Of a stretch of DNA of 64,000 nt, positions 46,833-59,719 are shown in pieces. The stretch lies in the NCBI RefSeq assembly GCF_964355755.1, contig NC_092675.1, positions 129,001-193,000 on the forward strand, given 5' to 3'. The position numbers and the translations under genes were made by a program. This stretch comes from Antedon mediterranea (taxonomy: Eukaryota; Echinodermata; Crinoidea; Comatulida; Antedonidae). The notes beneath the pieces are model-generated. The model did not search any database and was not told the DNA's origin. It saw nothing but the letters and a program-made list of their open reading frames with translations. Numbering within the stretch: the first letter of the stretch is position 1; each line of letters begins with the position of its first letter.

Positions 46833-49800
46833 ATGGCAAAAATGTATAAAACAATATTTTTTATTTTGACAATAATAAAGTTATCTGAAGCAAAAGAAGC
46901 TTCAAATGTAACAGTGCAGCCAACTGATCTAAGTATTGTTGTTGGAAACAATGGATCATTCAGTCTTCAAAGTAAAGTAGCACTTGATGAGCCAGTACTC
47001 ATTATATTGATGAGTTCACATCCTAAGATAGCTACAGTTGAAGATGAGGTTGGTACTGTATTTTGAAAATTATTTTGTTTAAGTTCAGTCTACACTATCA
47101 AACTTTATGTGACAAAAAAATGTGATGTGCCCATCATATATAAACATAATGATGTCATATACCATATTTGGGCATATCACACTTTTTTTGTCAAGCTACA
47201 GTTGTTTGATAGCGTAGACAGAGCTTAATTCTACATATATTATGATGACATTTTAAAATCATGTATCTGCCACTGAATGTTTGAGCAAATTCTTGATTGA
47301 CTTTCTTTATTGTACACCAGCCATCTTTAGCAACAGTTTTCCATTTACTATAGTGTATTATAGTTTGGAAAAATATTAAAACTTTTGAAAAATTGTAATT
47401 GTATCTTTATATTTGTGTCTTTGTCTAATAATTCCCGGCTTAAGTTAGTTCCATGTATTAATTGATTAACTATTAATAGGGTTTTGGTAAATGTTTTAAT
47501 TTTTTTTTCTAATGAAATCTTTTTTTCAAAGGATGTTATTCTGAATGACACTAGTAAAGTTTACGTAGAAGTTCAGTCACTTAAAGTTGGCAGAACAGAT
47601 ATTTTAATAAACTCAACTTCAGAAGTGTTAGGAAGGTATGTGTACATTTAAGATCATAACCTTTAGTACTGTATGCATGTTTTTATTCTATAATTGAATA
47701 TTAAATGAACGTTTGAAAGATTTAAACATTTTTATAAGTATTCATTTTTAATACAATAATAAAGTATTATGGAGAAATTGAGGCAACAGTTAGTGTGACC
47801 ATGTGAATGAATCTTAATCCATTTAATTGAAAGAAGTGGCTATCGGCATGGTTGATATTATTTTTCTAGCGGCATGGTTGATATTATTTTTCTAGCGGCA
47901 TGGTTGACCCTTTGTCTGGTGTAAAATCTGAGACAATAGATATTGTTATCTCAGGTAAAATTGTCACAGTCGACTTTGCAAGACATTAAATGCCCGATTG
48001 ATGGTACCAATAGAAAACAATGAATTTGACACACAATCCACCACATTAACTATTGACTATTGGCACAGTCCTTTGCCCTTTAATTTACATCCACAGTTGA
48101 CCATGCCAATAGCCTCATCGTTATTTGATTATGTGACCCAGTAAGGATATACTGATAACATATTGATGTTTATTTCTCTTACAGGTTGGATTCATCTTTT
48201 CTACGGGTTTCTGTAATTGTGAGTGAAGCATTATCAGTTTTAATCATTGTTGTAGGTTGGATATATTTTGTAGCCTGGTCTATATCATTTTATCCACAAG
48301 TTATTTTGAACTTTCATCGAAAAAGGTAAGAAGCATTTTAAAATGGGTTGGGGAGTTGACAGGTGTAAAGAGGCATCTTAGGTTGAGTGCTACCTTTTTT
48401 AGTTAATTACTTGGCATAAGTATAGTACTTTGTTGTTTGTTTGCACGATAAGGTCCACAATTTTTAAGTTATTGTCCTGAATGATTGGGTGTTAATACTC
48501 ACAGAATATGCATATTGATTTTAAGGAAAATTTATATATTGGTGACGTCACAAAAGATTTTGGTGACGTCACAAAAGATTATTAAAATCTGACTTACCTG
48601 TATCTTTAAATATTAAATAGCACGCCCTCTGTATTCTTTTAACATGAGCTGAAATATTAAGTAGTAGGCCCTCTCTCTACGAGGTTAGTTTTCCTTGATA
48701 TATTTTCCTAAGTACTTCACTCAGTTTCTGAGTGCTTTCATTTATTTGTTATTAATTCATTTTTTTTAATTTATCCTTTTTTTTTCATTTCAGTGTTATA
48801 GGTTTAAATTTTGATTTCTTAGCCTACAATTTAATTGGTTTTAGTGCATATGGCATCTTCAATATTGGAATGTTCTGGATTCCACATATACAGGTAAAGA
48901 AAGGTTTTTAAAAGTTAGAGTAGAGTCACTAAGACGATTTTTGTTTACTGTACCAGCAACATACAGTAACTACATCATGGGTATTCTTTGCATGGTTAAA
49001 TTAATTTCTATCTTATTTTTATGAGAACTATTTAGTAGCATTTTTATTAATGTTTTTCTTTTCTTTCAGGAACAATATGAAGAGAAACACCCACGTGGTA
49101 TAAACCCTGTTCTTATAAATGATGTCTGTTTTACTCTTCATGCAATTTTTATCACTGCTGTTACAATTATCCAGTGTCTGATTTATGAGGTAAGGTGTTT
49201 GACAATATTGTTTTTTCTATAAATGTTTATGTTTGTCAAAGTGTTCCATAGTTTACACTTGGTTAGAACTGTTTAATTTCAATTTATTTTTTTATTATTA
49301 TTTTTTGTCATTAAATTATAAAGTTATACTGATTTCATTTTGATTTAAAAATAATTATTTAAGCTTTTACTTTAACCTAAAATTATTCACTTTCACAATT
49401 TATCAGAGAGGTGATCAACGTGTTTCAAATATCTGCCGAGCTTTGTTGATTTTAGCGGGATTGTTTTCATTCATCACCCTCATCATCACAATTGCCTCAA
49501 AAGAAAACCTGATTTCCTGGTTAGACTATATCTACTATTTCTCCTACATCAAGCTGGGTGTAACCCTTATTAAGTACATTCCACAGGTGAGTCTATTGGA
49601 TGTGTTCTGCTTTAATTAATTATGGGAGTCAGGTGGTAACTACACACCTAAGTTAGCAATAAAACTGCTAACCCTAACCCATGAAACAAACTGGGTAAAT
49701 AGCTAAGCCTGAATCAACCTTGTGTAAAGAATGCTATGTTTACATTGCCTATCAAAGATGTGTACATTTGTTCACCTAACATTAGACATATTATATTTTT

Positions 49801-50596
49801 ATATTGTGCCTGCAAATAATGCAAATTAACCATATTGCCTCACATTAAAAGATCATTGTACTTTGGAGTGGGCTTATGCATGAGGATCAAAACATAGTGG
49901 GTGAAAATCTTACTAATCTATGCAACAGAATGTTCTAAATTAAAATATGTCATCTGTACTTATATTTTTACAATGGTTGTTCCTAGGCCTGGATGAACTA
50001 TAAACGAAAGAGTACAGATGGTTGGAGTATTGGCAATATTCTGCTTGACTTCACTGGTGGATCACTTAGCCTGGTTCAGATGTTTTTGTTGGCCTATAAT
50101 AATGGTAAGTTAGAAAAATTACAAAGAATAAGATTGCACAATAGTAAGTAATTTGATTTTATTTGAAGGGGACATTAGGTTGTTGATCAAATGTAACAAG
50201 TTCTACAGTGTTCACGGATTATTAGGAGGAACCTATGAATGCTGAGATAATGTAGATTAAAGTATTGGAGGGCCCTTTAAGAGTACTATTAACAAGGGCC
50301 CTTTGTCCTCTTGTGTTACGCCACTTAATAAAGACAATTCTAGACTGTACCCATGGCAAAAACCCCACTTTCATATTTACAATTTTTTTTTTTCAGATGA
50401 TTGGAATTCGATTTTTGGTGACCCCACAAAATTTGGTCTTGGTTTCTTTTCAATCTTATTTGACATTCTCTTTATACTACAACATTACGTATGGTATCGA
50501 GGGAATTCCCCAAAAGTTGAGGAACGTTATTCAGAGATAGGAAGTAAAGAACCACTACTCAATGGCTTGACAGATTCATATGAATCTTTTAAGTGA
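46833..50596 (+). CDS. CTNS: Cystinosin, lysosomal cystine/proton symporter
   Basis: Exports cystine from lysosomes with protons. Exons 46833-47048, 47532-47635, 48185-48325, 48794-48893, 49070-49189, 49407-49586, 49987-50104, 50397-50596 give 392 residues (human 367). Order: signal peptide ([15 protein letters not shown]), a luminal domain with N-glycosylation sites (NVT, NGS, NDT, NST), then seven membrane spans. PQ-loop 1 is [22 protein letters not shown]-loop 2 is [20 protein letters not shown], with DFTGG following. The C-terminus lacks the human GYDQL but offers YSEI, a Yxx-hydrophobic sorting motif. The acceptor at 46771 shows that a 5' non-coding exon precedes the start exon. Confidence 0.93.
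47080..47227. mobile_element. MITE (GTCTACACTATCAAAC family) in CTNS intron 1
   Basis: Inverted ends AGTCTACACTATCAAAC and GTTTGATAGCGTAGACAGAG, with inner ATGTGATGTGCCCA/TGGGCATATCACA. The whole forms one hairpin. Other members are at 52230-52359, 53171-53320 and 55576-55754. Confidence 0.7.
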
Positions 50597-50789
50597 TCTT
50601 TTGGAAAGATTTTTAAATTAATATAACAATAGTTTTTTAAAATTGTATAATTTTATATCTACCTTAATGTTCGCATTATGTTAAATCTGTATAATAATGT
50701 ATAATCACCACCATAATAGTGGTACAGAGTATAGAGTACAAATCCTAGTACACTGTTCTGAATCATTTGAGAAATAATTTATTTGTTTG

Positions 50790-50795
50790 AATAAA
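50790..50795 (+). terminator. CTNS polyadenylation signal
   Basis: AATAAA lies 194 nt after the CTNS stop codon and is the first canonical hexamer there. Confidence 0.4.
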
Positions 50796-50799
50796 AGCC

Positions 50800-53001
50800 C
50801 CGCTTTGACTAAATGAGTTTAACTCCCCACTAAAAAAAACCCCGAACAATAAATGCCACGGGACGTTTTATTCTAATGAATGTGGTATTCAGCTTTGTAG
50901 TCCTAGGTATCAACATAGGATTTGAGGTAGAATATAGCTTTAATTCTTTTTTCACGTACAAAATCTTCTCTATAAAACTTCAAAACCTATTGTTTTTTGG
51001 CAAGTAAACATAAAAATAAAGAAATCGTATTTACAACTCTTCAATCACAGCCATATAGATGTTAAGAGAGTTTATTCTAAAGTACAGTATATGTCATAAA
51101 ATTATTATGAATAATGTTGTACAATTTTAAAACAGTAACATTTTTTTAGATTATTTACTTTCTATTAAAAGTATATTTGTAAAAATTGTAATGGGCACAA
51201 AATTGTTTTGCTGTAATTTTTATTTTAAAATATTAGTAATTTAATTTTGTTTTTCTTTAAGCAAATTATATAATTACATACAAAAATTTAGTTAGTATTT
51301 TTTAGTTTCGATTAAGCCTTTGTACAACAGAAGTATATAAAGTGAAACATAAGAGGCTGACAATTTTACAATGCATTGTACAGTATTATACGAATTCCAA
51401 GATATATATACCAATTTATACAGCATTTTATTATATTGATGTAAACATATATTTTTGATTATATTAATAATATGTATAATATTGTAACAAGCCACCAATA
51501 AATTCAGATGGCGCTATACAATAGATTGTCTTGATTTATATCATACCAGTTGTATTAAAATCTGAAGATAAAAACTATATGTAAAAGTGCAATATGATTT
51601 TATTCTTACACTCCAAAAGACCAGAGCATAGAAAAGAAAAAACTAAGCAATTCAACCAATCAAAATATAAATTTTATTCAGCCATAAATGACAAATCACA
51701 CACACATTCTGTTATTTTTAAATATAAAACACTATATGAAGAGTACAATATGTATTTTAAATTTAACATTTGATAAAATTATGACAATAATTGTTCATTT
51801 TCCATTTCATTAATTTATTCATCATTAAAAAGAATAGAATAAAATACATGTTATTATAATAGTACATATTTTGATACTGAAATTCACCCAGACTACACAA
51901 TAATTAAATTCATATAATATGCTACTGTAATAAATAACAAAAATACCTCAGTAAAACGTGAGTAAAGTATATACTGTACACTTAAAAACACATTTAAATC
52001 TTTAAAATATAAAACAAGAATACAATAAAACCCCTAATCAGTGGACACTATCATGACCAATCAAAGTATCTATCTCTTGAATAGAGGTTGACCCTAGTGG
52101 GTGTCAATTTTAAATCAAACACTATTCAACACATATTGAAAGCTACAATATTACTGTATTTCAGTAGAGTATTATATATGCACACAATTCACAACAAAAA
52201 CAAGCCATCTCATCCTATAATGCCCTATTGTTTGTGACACAAAAATGTGATGGACATGATGATGTCATATCATCACCATATTTGGGCATGTCACTACCAT
52301 ATTTGGGCACATCACACTTTTGTTGTAAAACAAGTTTGACAGTGTAGACAGAACTTTATTCTCTCAAATCAATGTCCCAAACAGTCATTGATTGATTTGA
52401 TTGATTAAATGGGGATCATTTGGTGGATATGTGCGTTTCATAAATGTTACTTTAACAAATGTTAAAATGAACATTAAAATGAGTAGAAGAAGAATGACAA
52501 AAACCTTTGCAGATGACACAGTTTTGTACACCAATATTCCTGAGATTAAAACATCTTCAATACAACTATTAACCTGGAATTTACTAAAATATTTTCCAGG
52601 CCTAGAAAGTTATGTAAAATTTGACTTTCTTGACAAGTCATGGGAAGTTACAGCAAGAAAAATACAAGACGAACCAAACATTTTTTATAGACATCATTTA
52701 TACAATTAATTGTATTGCATTTTAACTTGTCAATTTTGGCTAGAATACAAAGAGTCAATTTCATGGAAAGTAATAACAATTGAAAAAGTGTATGGACCCT
52801 GTTAAAAGTTGGTTTTAATTTGATAAAACTGCATATCTTGGCAAATAATACATCAATGCAATATTAATACACACAAGCACAATAACAACATTGTTGTATA
52901 CAACAGTTTTCTAAATTATATTAAATGCATAAACATTATAAATACCACAGTTTACTATAATATATACTTAATAATAGTTACTGGATTTTAAAAATCAATT
53001 C
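50800..53001. other. Intergenic region between convergent CTNS and SPATA6
   Basis: AT-rich, with no supported exon; it presumably contains the SPATA6 3' UTR. A member of the MITE family lies at 52230-52359. The plus-strand frame at 52401-52709 is not supported as a gene. Confidence 0.45.
52230..52359. mobile_element. MITE (GTCTACACTATCAAAC family), degenerate
   Basis: The right end AGTTTGACAGTGTAGACAGA is clear. The left end begins only within TTTGTGACACAAAAATGTGA. Confidence 0.5.
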
Positions 53002-56000
53002 TCAAGCTTTCAAATTCCGGTATGTTCGTCGATAAATCTTACTTAAGGTATCGTCAAATAACTGACGGTTGCTTCTGCCAGTTAGATAAGGACCATTTTG
53101 ACTCCAGTAACTTCCATTGTCCACATGAAATGAAACACTACAAAGATAACAAATTTTCACAAATTCATGTTAAGCTCTGTCTACACTATCAAACTTTATG
53201 ACAAAAAAATGTGATTGCCCATATATGATGGACATGATGATGTCATATCACTATCATGTTTGGGAATATCACTACCATATTTGGGCACATCACACTAGTT
53301 TGATAGTGTAGACAGTGCTTTACAATGAATTTAATATGTACTACCAAATCTGGACACCCAAAATGTCTGGTTTTATGGAAATCTAAATAAGAAATAATTT
53401 AAGAATCTATGGAACAATTCTGAATTTTGAAGAATTTCTGGTTTTCATATAATATAAAATAAAGTGAGGAAAGCCATTATTATTCTATATTTCAAACTTT
53501 AGTTTCAAAACATTTATATAGACTCAGACAGTAAAATATTATAAAATACTGTACAATGCAATAAAATAATGATATAAGGTCAGAGTTTGTCTTCAGTGAT
53601 TCAAAGTTCAGAATAGACTACTGTAGTTACTGTAGCTTTACATTTTTAACTACAAAATAAGTGAAATATTCTGTACAGAAAGTATTAAGTATATACAACA
53701 ATGAACTGGTAATTAAATAAAAACAATATAGTTTAATGTTTCAAATAGTTGTTAGTGACAGTTACAATGTGCAGTAGTTGAAAGAAACAAACACTGAAAT
53801 AAGATTAACATAAATAACAAGTAAAACAAATATTAGAGAAATAAAAATAAAACTAAAATAAATTAAATGCAACAGAAAAAACAAACCTGAAAGATTAAGA
53901 ACTGTGTATTTTACCTCCTGTTGAATGACCTATCAAGAACACTTTGTTTTAATGGGGATACTGATGACCTAAGAGCAACAAGGGCTTCATCTGATGCTAT
54001 TGAAGATATATCGTCAACATCCACCGACTGAAGACAGAAAATACAAAAATATAATACATGCTTTAATTCCTGAATGTTAATGACTGGATAGTGAGGGCAT
54101 GTGGCGCAGTGTGTTAGATATTGGATTACTGATCATGAGATCGTTGTTCGAATCCAACTCTCACCGCATAGCTTGTATCCTTAGGCAAGACACTTTACTT
54201 ACATTTGCCTCTCTCCACTCAGGTGTATAAAATGGGTGCAGGTTAGATCAAGACACAACTTTGCACTGATTACTAGCTGCATTATTATGAGAGTACGTTT
54301 CCATACGTGTTTGATCCAAAAAATGACCGGGGTAATAATGCGCAGTGCTAATTATTATTAATAATAATGTTTGCATCAAGCTGAACTTCAAAGACAAATA
54401 AAAATAAATTTACCTCAAAATTTTTTTCCAAAGCTCTACTAATTTTATTCCTAATGTTGTGTGAAGTGTTCAATGAATAGTCTCCTAATCTCTGACGTAG
54501 AGTAGGTTTCATTAACGTAGGACTTAGTGACCTTGTTCGAGCTCGTCTAGGAGAGCGAGGAGAGTAAGGCAGTCGACCATACTCAACATCTACACCAGGT
54601 GATGTCCTCACTATACTACTGAGTCTCAACTGGTTCATATCTTCAAGAATTTCTGTAACAAAACACTATTTGTTTAAGTTTCTGCAAAGTTTGGTTCCCA
54701 CTAGAAAGAAGTTAAATCATCAGTGTTGCTCATATGCAAAGTAGAAAAAGGTGTCGGTTCAAACTTGTGACTTACAGGGGTTATGTTTACACAACACTTT
54801 GCGTCAATATGTTGCTTGTACATACTTGCATTGCATCCTAGTGAGAAACAAGCATAAGGGGCCCCATCAGGATATAAATCCCCTTTTGGGAATGTAGAGG
54901 GCTATGTTATAGATTGAATAGAAAATTTCATAAGTAAGTTATTTTACAAGGTTTCTTATTTTTATATCTATTACTCCTCACCCTGAGTGTCATCACTGAT
55001 GGTTGATAAGCTAACAAGGTCCAGAGCCTTCCTTCTATTTTCTTCAAACTGTAAACAAAATTACAAAAGTCACATACAGTATGGTCGTCTATGAACTAAT
55101 GGGGTTCTGAGGGAGTATTTGCTTAGTTTGCCTGGCTTTTCAGGTATAATATATTTTCTACATCATGTTCTATATCAATAAGCTAAAGTTTACAGATGGC
55201 TTTGCAGGTATAATACATTTTCTACATGATGTATGTTCTATATCAATAAGCTAAAGTTTACAGAAGGTTTAATATTATAGTTGTGTGAATTTCTGTAAAC
55301 TTATTGAATAAAGACATTTGTACATTCTCACCGTATCATATCGGATTCCATTATTTGGATGGTAGTTGTACCGATGTCCCCAGTAACGGTGACCATAGTA
55401 ACGCTTATATACTCTACAAATTGTGCAATCATTTTCAGATACATATCCTATAAAGAAAAAAGTATTTGCATGATCGATCATATAAAGAGTACATCATGGA
55501 GGATAAATTGAAAGCATTTACAGTCACCTCAGAACTACTAAAAATAAGAAGGAAATATAAGGAAATTGTGGCCTAATCTCTGTCTACACTAAACCTAGTT
55601 TGACAAAATAAGTTTGATGTGTCTACATATGGTAGTGATGTGTCTACATATGGTAGTGATATGTCAAAATATGGTAGTGATAAGACATCACAGTATTCAT
55701 AATATGGGAACATCACATTTTTTTTGTCACATTTTGATAGTAGAAATAGAGCTTTACAGACCTTTTAAAAGTTTTCCAGGTTAACAAATTCACTTATATC
55801 AGACACTATAGATATACTGATGTTAACACTGATTTTAAAATAACATATAAGCATTGCAAAAGCACTTTTCATTTAAAATTTAATAATTGGATTGTGAAAA
55901 ACAAGACAGTTATCAACAGACATACGTGTAATTGTGCCATTTGATTTCCGAAGACTTTTAGAAGGAGCAGAGGCTGGTCGCCGTGGAGACAAGGACCTTG

Positions 56001-59000
56001 CTCTGGATGGAGACACTGCTCTGTTTTTTGTGTCTACCTGTAAAAACAAAATACAGTATGAATAATTAATACAAGCTTGAATACATTTGAAGTGACAAAT
56101 TGATTGAAGAAATCAGGATAAACTTACTCTTTTATAAAAGAATGGAGGTCTACCATCTTGTGGCGGAGTACTGTTGATTGTCTTTGGTTTTCGTTTACTG
56201 TTGCTTGAATGTCTTTGTGGTGATCGCATACGGGAAGATGATGTTGCTAATTCATAACTTTTGGTTCTTAAAAACAATAGAATGTTTTCATTAGACAAAT
56301 TTACAATTCTTTAACACAAAATGTCATTAGACACACATAAATTTCGGTTGAATATCAAATCAATTATTTTTACATATACCAGTCTTCAGGTGTGCTTTAA
56401 TTTGTAGTGGCACCTTTTGTTGCTTTTCCAAATTTAATGAACATACTGTAGTCAATCTTTTTTTTTTCAAAGAATCAATACTGTAGTTCTTTGATCTATA
56501 ATTGGCAATTAAATTTGCTTTTGGATGTGTGTAAAAACTAACCTCTTTTTGGTCCTTCCTCTTGCTTTGGCAGGTGTTACAGATACAATTCTCTCTACAG
56601 GGTTTTGAACTGATAATGATTTAAACTCATGGTATGTTGCAGACGTACAGTCACGCACTGTTGTCACACAGGAGAACTCAAGCTTGGGTGAAATCCCCTG
56701 TACATAAAATAGATACTGGATTGATTATACAGTATGTGTGTGCATTCCATGTATGTATACAGTCACGCACTGTTGTCACACAGGAGAACTCAAGCTTGGG
56801 TGAAATCCCCTGTACATAAAATAGATACTAGATTGATTATACAGTATGTGTGTGCATTCCATTTATGTATACAGTCACGCACTGTTGTCACACAGGAGAA
56901 CTCAAGCTTGGGTGAAATCCCCTGTACATAAAATAGATACTGGATTGATTATACAGTATGTGTGTGCATTCCATTTATGTATACAGTCACGCACTGTTGT
57001 CACACAGGAGAACTCAAGCTTGGGTGAAATCCCCTGTACATAAAATAGATACTAGATTGATTATGCAGTATGTGTGTGCATTCCATGTATGTATACAGTC
57101 ACGCACTGTTGTCACACAGGAGAACTCAAGCTTGGATGAAATCCCCTGTACATAAAATAGATACTAGATTGATTATACAGTATGTGTGTGCAATCCATTT
57201 ATGTATACAATGGATGTAAGTTTTATACAATAAATTTACAAACAAAATTTCTTTTAAAAATAGATACCATAAAAAAATATTGAGCATTCAAATGATATAG
57301 GCCTAAAATTATTAAGGAATGGTAGGGATATTATTACTGTACTAACTATTATTATTTAATTTATTTTAAAAGCAATCTTACCAAGGCAATCTAACAACAG
57401 AATGCTGAGTTCAGGAGATCAAAGGGATTATCTGTGGCATCTTAACAGACACTGCGCCGCGGAGAATATGTGCATAGTACAGTAAATGTGGTATTTGTCG
57501 CAGCCAAACATAAGATCAAAGGACTGTTACGAGTTCCTATCTTGGCAAGGCAAGCTCAGTGTCCTGTTGTTAAATTGCCTTGAGCCTACTTACATTGAAC
57601 CAAACTGTTTTCTTCAATAGGAGTTCACGATCAGCATCAGCATACGCAGGAGTCAATGTGTTCTCAGGATAGAGGAAATCCCTGGCAGATGTACGATAGT
57701 AGGCTAGAAGCTGACCTTCTGAATAGTAGTCAGGTGGAAGTTGGATTAATTCAATTATCACAGTTTCTGCCTCTAAGACATAGGTCATGTGTGCTGGATC
57801 CATACAGTTTGTGAACGTCTGAAATTTTAAAATGCATGCTACACTTACGACATATTTAAATGAGTAGGCCTCAGAGCCTTAATATTAGTACAACAAATAA
57901 CCATGAAGAGCAATTGTTTTATGTGTGTTCATCTTCAATCATATATATATTTTTTAACTTGACAACATAATGAATGGCATTCAGGTACACATCCACTCAC
58001 TGTAACAATTGCTTGAGCACTGATATTTAATGTCCATTGCCACTTGAAAAAATGAAATATACACACTCTACAAAATGGGCTTTATTCCATCTTGACTGGG
58101 TGGCAGCTACCTTACATGCCTTAGTCCTTTATCTGTGCCACCACACAGATTTTGGAATATGCCAACATTTTATGTACCGTAATTGACAGCAGAATGTACA
58201 GTAAGAGCAGGGAAGAATGTAATTTCACTCTTCCCTTGTAAGAGTATAGCATGGAGTTATGAGTATAGAGAGGACAACAGATGTTCCAAACCTCCCGTTT
58301 CATCCAATCTTCCAAATATTATCAAAATCTTTCAAAATGTTGGTGTTTGATAACAAAAAATGTTCAAAACCATGTCTACTCAGGTCTCAACTTTAGTTAA
58401 TTTCTGTATTTAATAGATAATTACATCAGATCAGTTGCTAGAATGTGCAATGCACCTCTAACTGAAAAAAACAATTTATTTATTATTTATTTATGTGCGA
58501 TTGCACAAGGTAGTTTGTGATAAGTTTAAAACACATCAAATCTGTTGGAGGTTGGAACATCTGGGAAAACCAAACATACTGTACCCTGTCAAATGACAAA
58601 ACTTGGTGAAAAAGAAATGGGAAAACAGGAGGAAGACACAATGTGCGCCTCTGCTGGCCAAGCATGGTAACTTGAAGGTATACATCTTCACGACTTGACA
58701 ATACAGAACCAGGGCATGTGACCTGTTGAAGAAAAAATAATAATCAGCGGTTTATTTCAGTGCTACAGCAGCAAACAGTGTCAGCTCTCCCTCCCAAAGG
58801 AGTATACGATAGGGCAGCCGACCATCCTGTAAATCCTATTTTAGACAATGCCTGTAGGCTGTAGCTAGTTCGTCAAATAGATGCATACCAGCTTAGCTAG
58901 GGCCAGGCTGAAACAAAAATTACATAGGCCTATTCCATCACTGATCATCAGGTTAGGAATAAATAATTAATAATTATAATAATAGTTCGGTAGGCCAGAT

Positions 59001-59275
59001 TGAGTGAGATAGATACTAAGTTATAGATACTATAGGCCTAGGTCTACTCATCTTTATTAAGTACTTTATCCTAGGCCTATATAAAAGTGTATTATCATTG
59101 TTGACGTTTAAATCATTCCCTACTACCATAGAGGCCTAGCATTATTGATATGATAGAGCAAAAACAAATTTTTTTAAATTTAATAATTTTATTTCAGCAG
59201 GTCATTGAAAATAAATAATAATCTTACAGCATGAACATTTAAATCAACACTCAGACGTAAAGCTTTTCTTGGCAT
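53002..59275 (-). CDS. SPATA6: SPATA6 homologue
   Basis: In mammals SPATA6 is needed to build the sperm head-tail connecting piece. Exons, from the start: 59275-59228, 58722-58585, 57818-57594, 56697-56543, 56266-56128, 56037-55926, 55447-55332, 55048-54982, 54652-54414, 54027-53915, 53137-53002; they sum to 1488 nt in frame, 495 residues (human 488). The conserved N-terminal domain is clear: MPRKALRLSVDLNVHAVTCP, REDVYLQVTMLGQQ, CLPPVFPFLFHQVLSFDR, VIIELIQLPPDY, TRDFLYP-like ARDFLYPEN, and PKLEFS. The middle is Ser/Arg/Pro-rich (SPRRARTRSLSP). The C-terminus, RSNRQLFDDTLSKIYRRTY, is the family end motif. The acceptor of exon 4 lies inside a 112-bp tandem array. The third intron is interrupted by this array. 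Confidence 0.92.
53171..53320. mobile_element. MITE (GTCTACACTATCAAAC family) in SPATA6 intron 10
   Basis: Good inverted ends AAGCTCTGTCTACACTATCA and TTTGATAGTGTAGACAGTGC, with internal GTCATATCA repeats. Confidence 0.7.
54094..54369 (+). mobile_element. tRNA-derived SINE in SPATA6 intron 9
   Basis: The tRNA-like head GGGCATGTGGCGCAGTGTG has a recognisable B box (GTTCGAATCCAAC). It is followed by a body with CCTTAGGCAAGACACTTTAC and CTCTCTCCACTCAGGTGTAT, typical of SINE central domains, and an (ATT)n tail. Antisense to SPATA6. Confidence 0.7.
54685..54855. mobile_element. Degenerate MITE of the TTGGTTCCCACTA family in SPATA6 intron 8
   Basis: Ends TTTGGTTCCCACTAG and, inverted, CTAGTGAGAAACAAGC resemble the element at 37315-37654. 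The interior is diverged. Confidence 0.4.
55576..55754. mobile_element. MITE (GTCTACACTATCAAAC family) in SPATA6 intron 6
   Basis: Ends ATCTCTGTCTACACTAAACC and, inverted, GATAGTAGAAATAGAGC. It contains three direct repeats of CTACATATGGTAGTGAT. Confidence 0.6.
56647..57207. repeat. 112-bp tandem array, five units, containing the head of SPATA6 exon 4
   Basis: Units start at 56647, 56759, 56871, 56983 and 57095. Each holds, on the minus strand, TTTTATGTACAG (splice acceptor) followed by the first 51 nt of SPATA6 exon 4 (17 codons, starting GISPKLEFS). Only the unit nearest the rest of the exon (56647-56697) can be used in frame. The fifth unit has one change in the coding copy (Pro to Ser). 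Confidence 0.88.
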
Positions 59276-59719
59276 TTCTGTAAATGCATCTGACTAAGTT
59301 GAGGCTAAACTCTAAAATATGCTAGGCCACACTGTAGGCCAACTGTCGTTCATTCCAGAATTTGGATCGGGTAAATAAGCCACTTCCTAGGCGTCTTGTT
59401 TGCACTCTCGCCGCTGCGAAAACACAAACACTTTATCGAAAATCAACAAGCGTCTCGACGCGATGGACGCCAAATTCCAATTAACCAATCAACAACTTAT
59501 TGCACGCATGATTGGACAGAAAGCATGTTTTTATGGCAGTTCAACAACTTTTTTGAAGTTTTGAATATTGTATAAAAAAACCAAAAATAATTATTTCACA
59601 TATAGGCCAAAAAAGACAAAATAAACGGTTTGATGGTCCGACCATGGAGGTATAAAATATTTATACCTCCTGGTCCATGGTCATGGTCAACAAAGTTGTA
59701 TGGAATTCATTTCGGCTTA
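59276..59719. other. SPATA6 5' flank
   Basis: Contains the presumed SPATA6 promoter around 59400 (CTCTCGCCGCTGCGAAAAC). No TATA box is placed. No exon is seen between it and the LINE tail. Confidence 0.35.

Noticed and set aside
52401-52709. Frame containing FADDTVLY, resembling a LINE reverse transcriptase motif
   Set aside because: Residues on both sides do not match any RT motif, and no other LINE sequence lies nearby; probably chance or a very old relic.
56634-57155. Four similar plus-strand frames of about 65 residues
   Set aside because: Antisense of the SPATA6 112-bp array; their similarity comes from the repeat.
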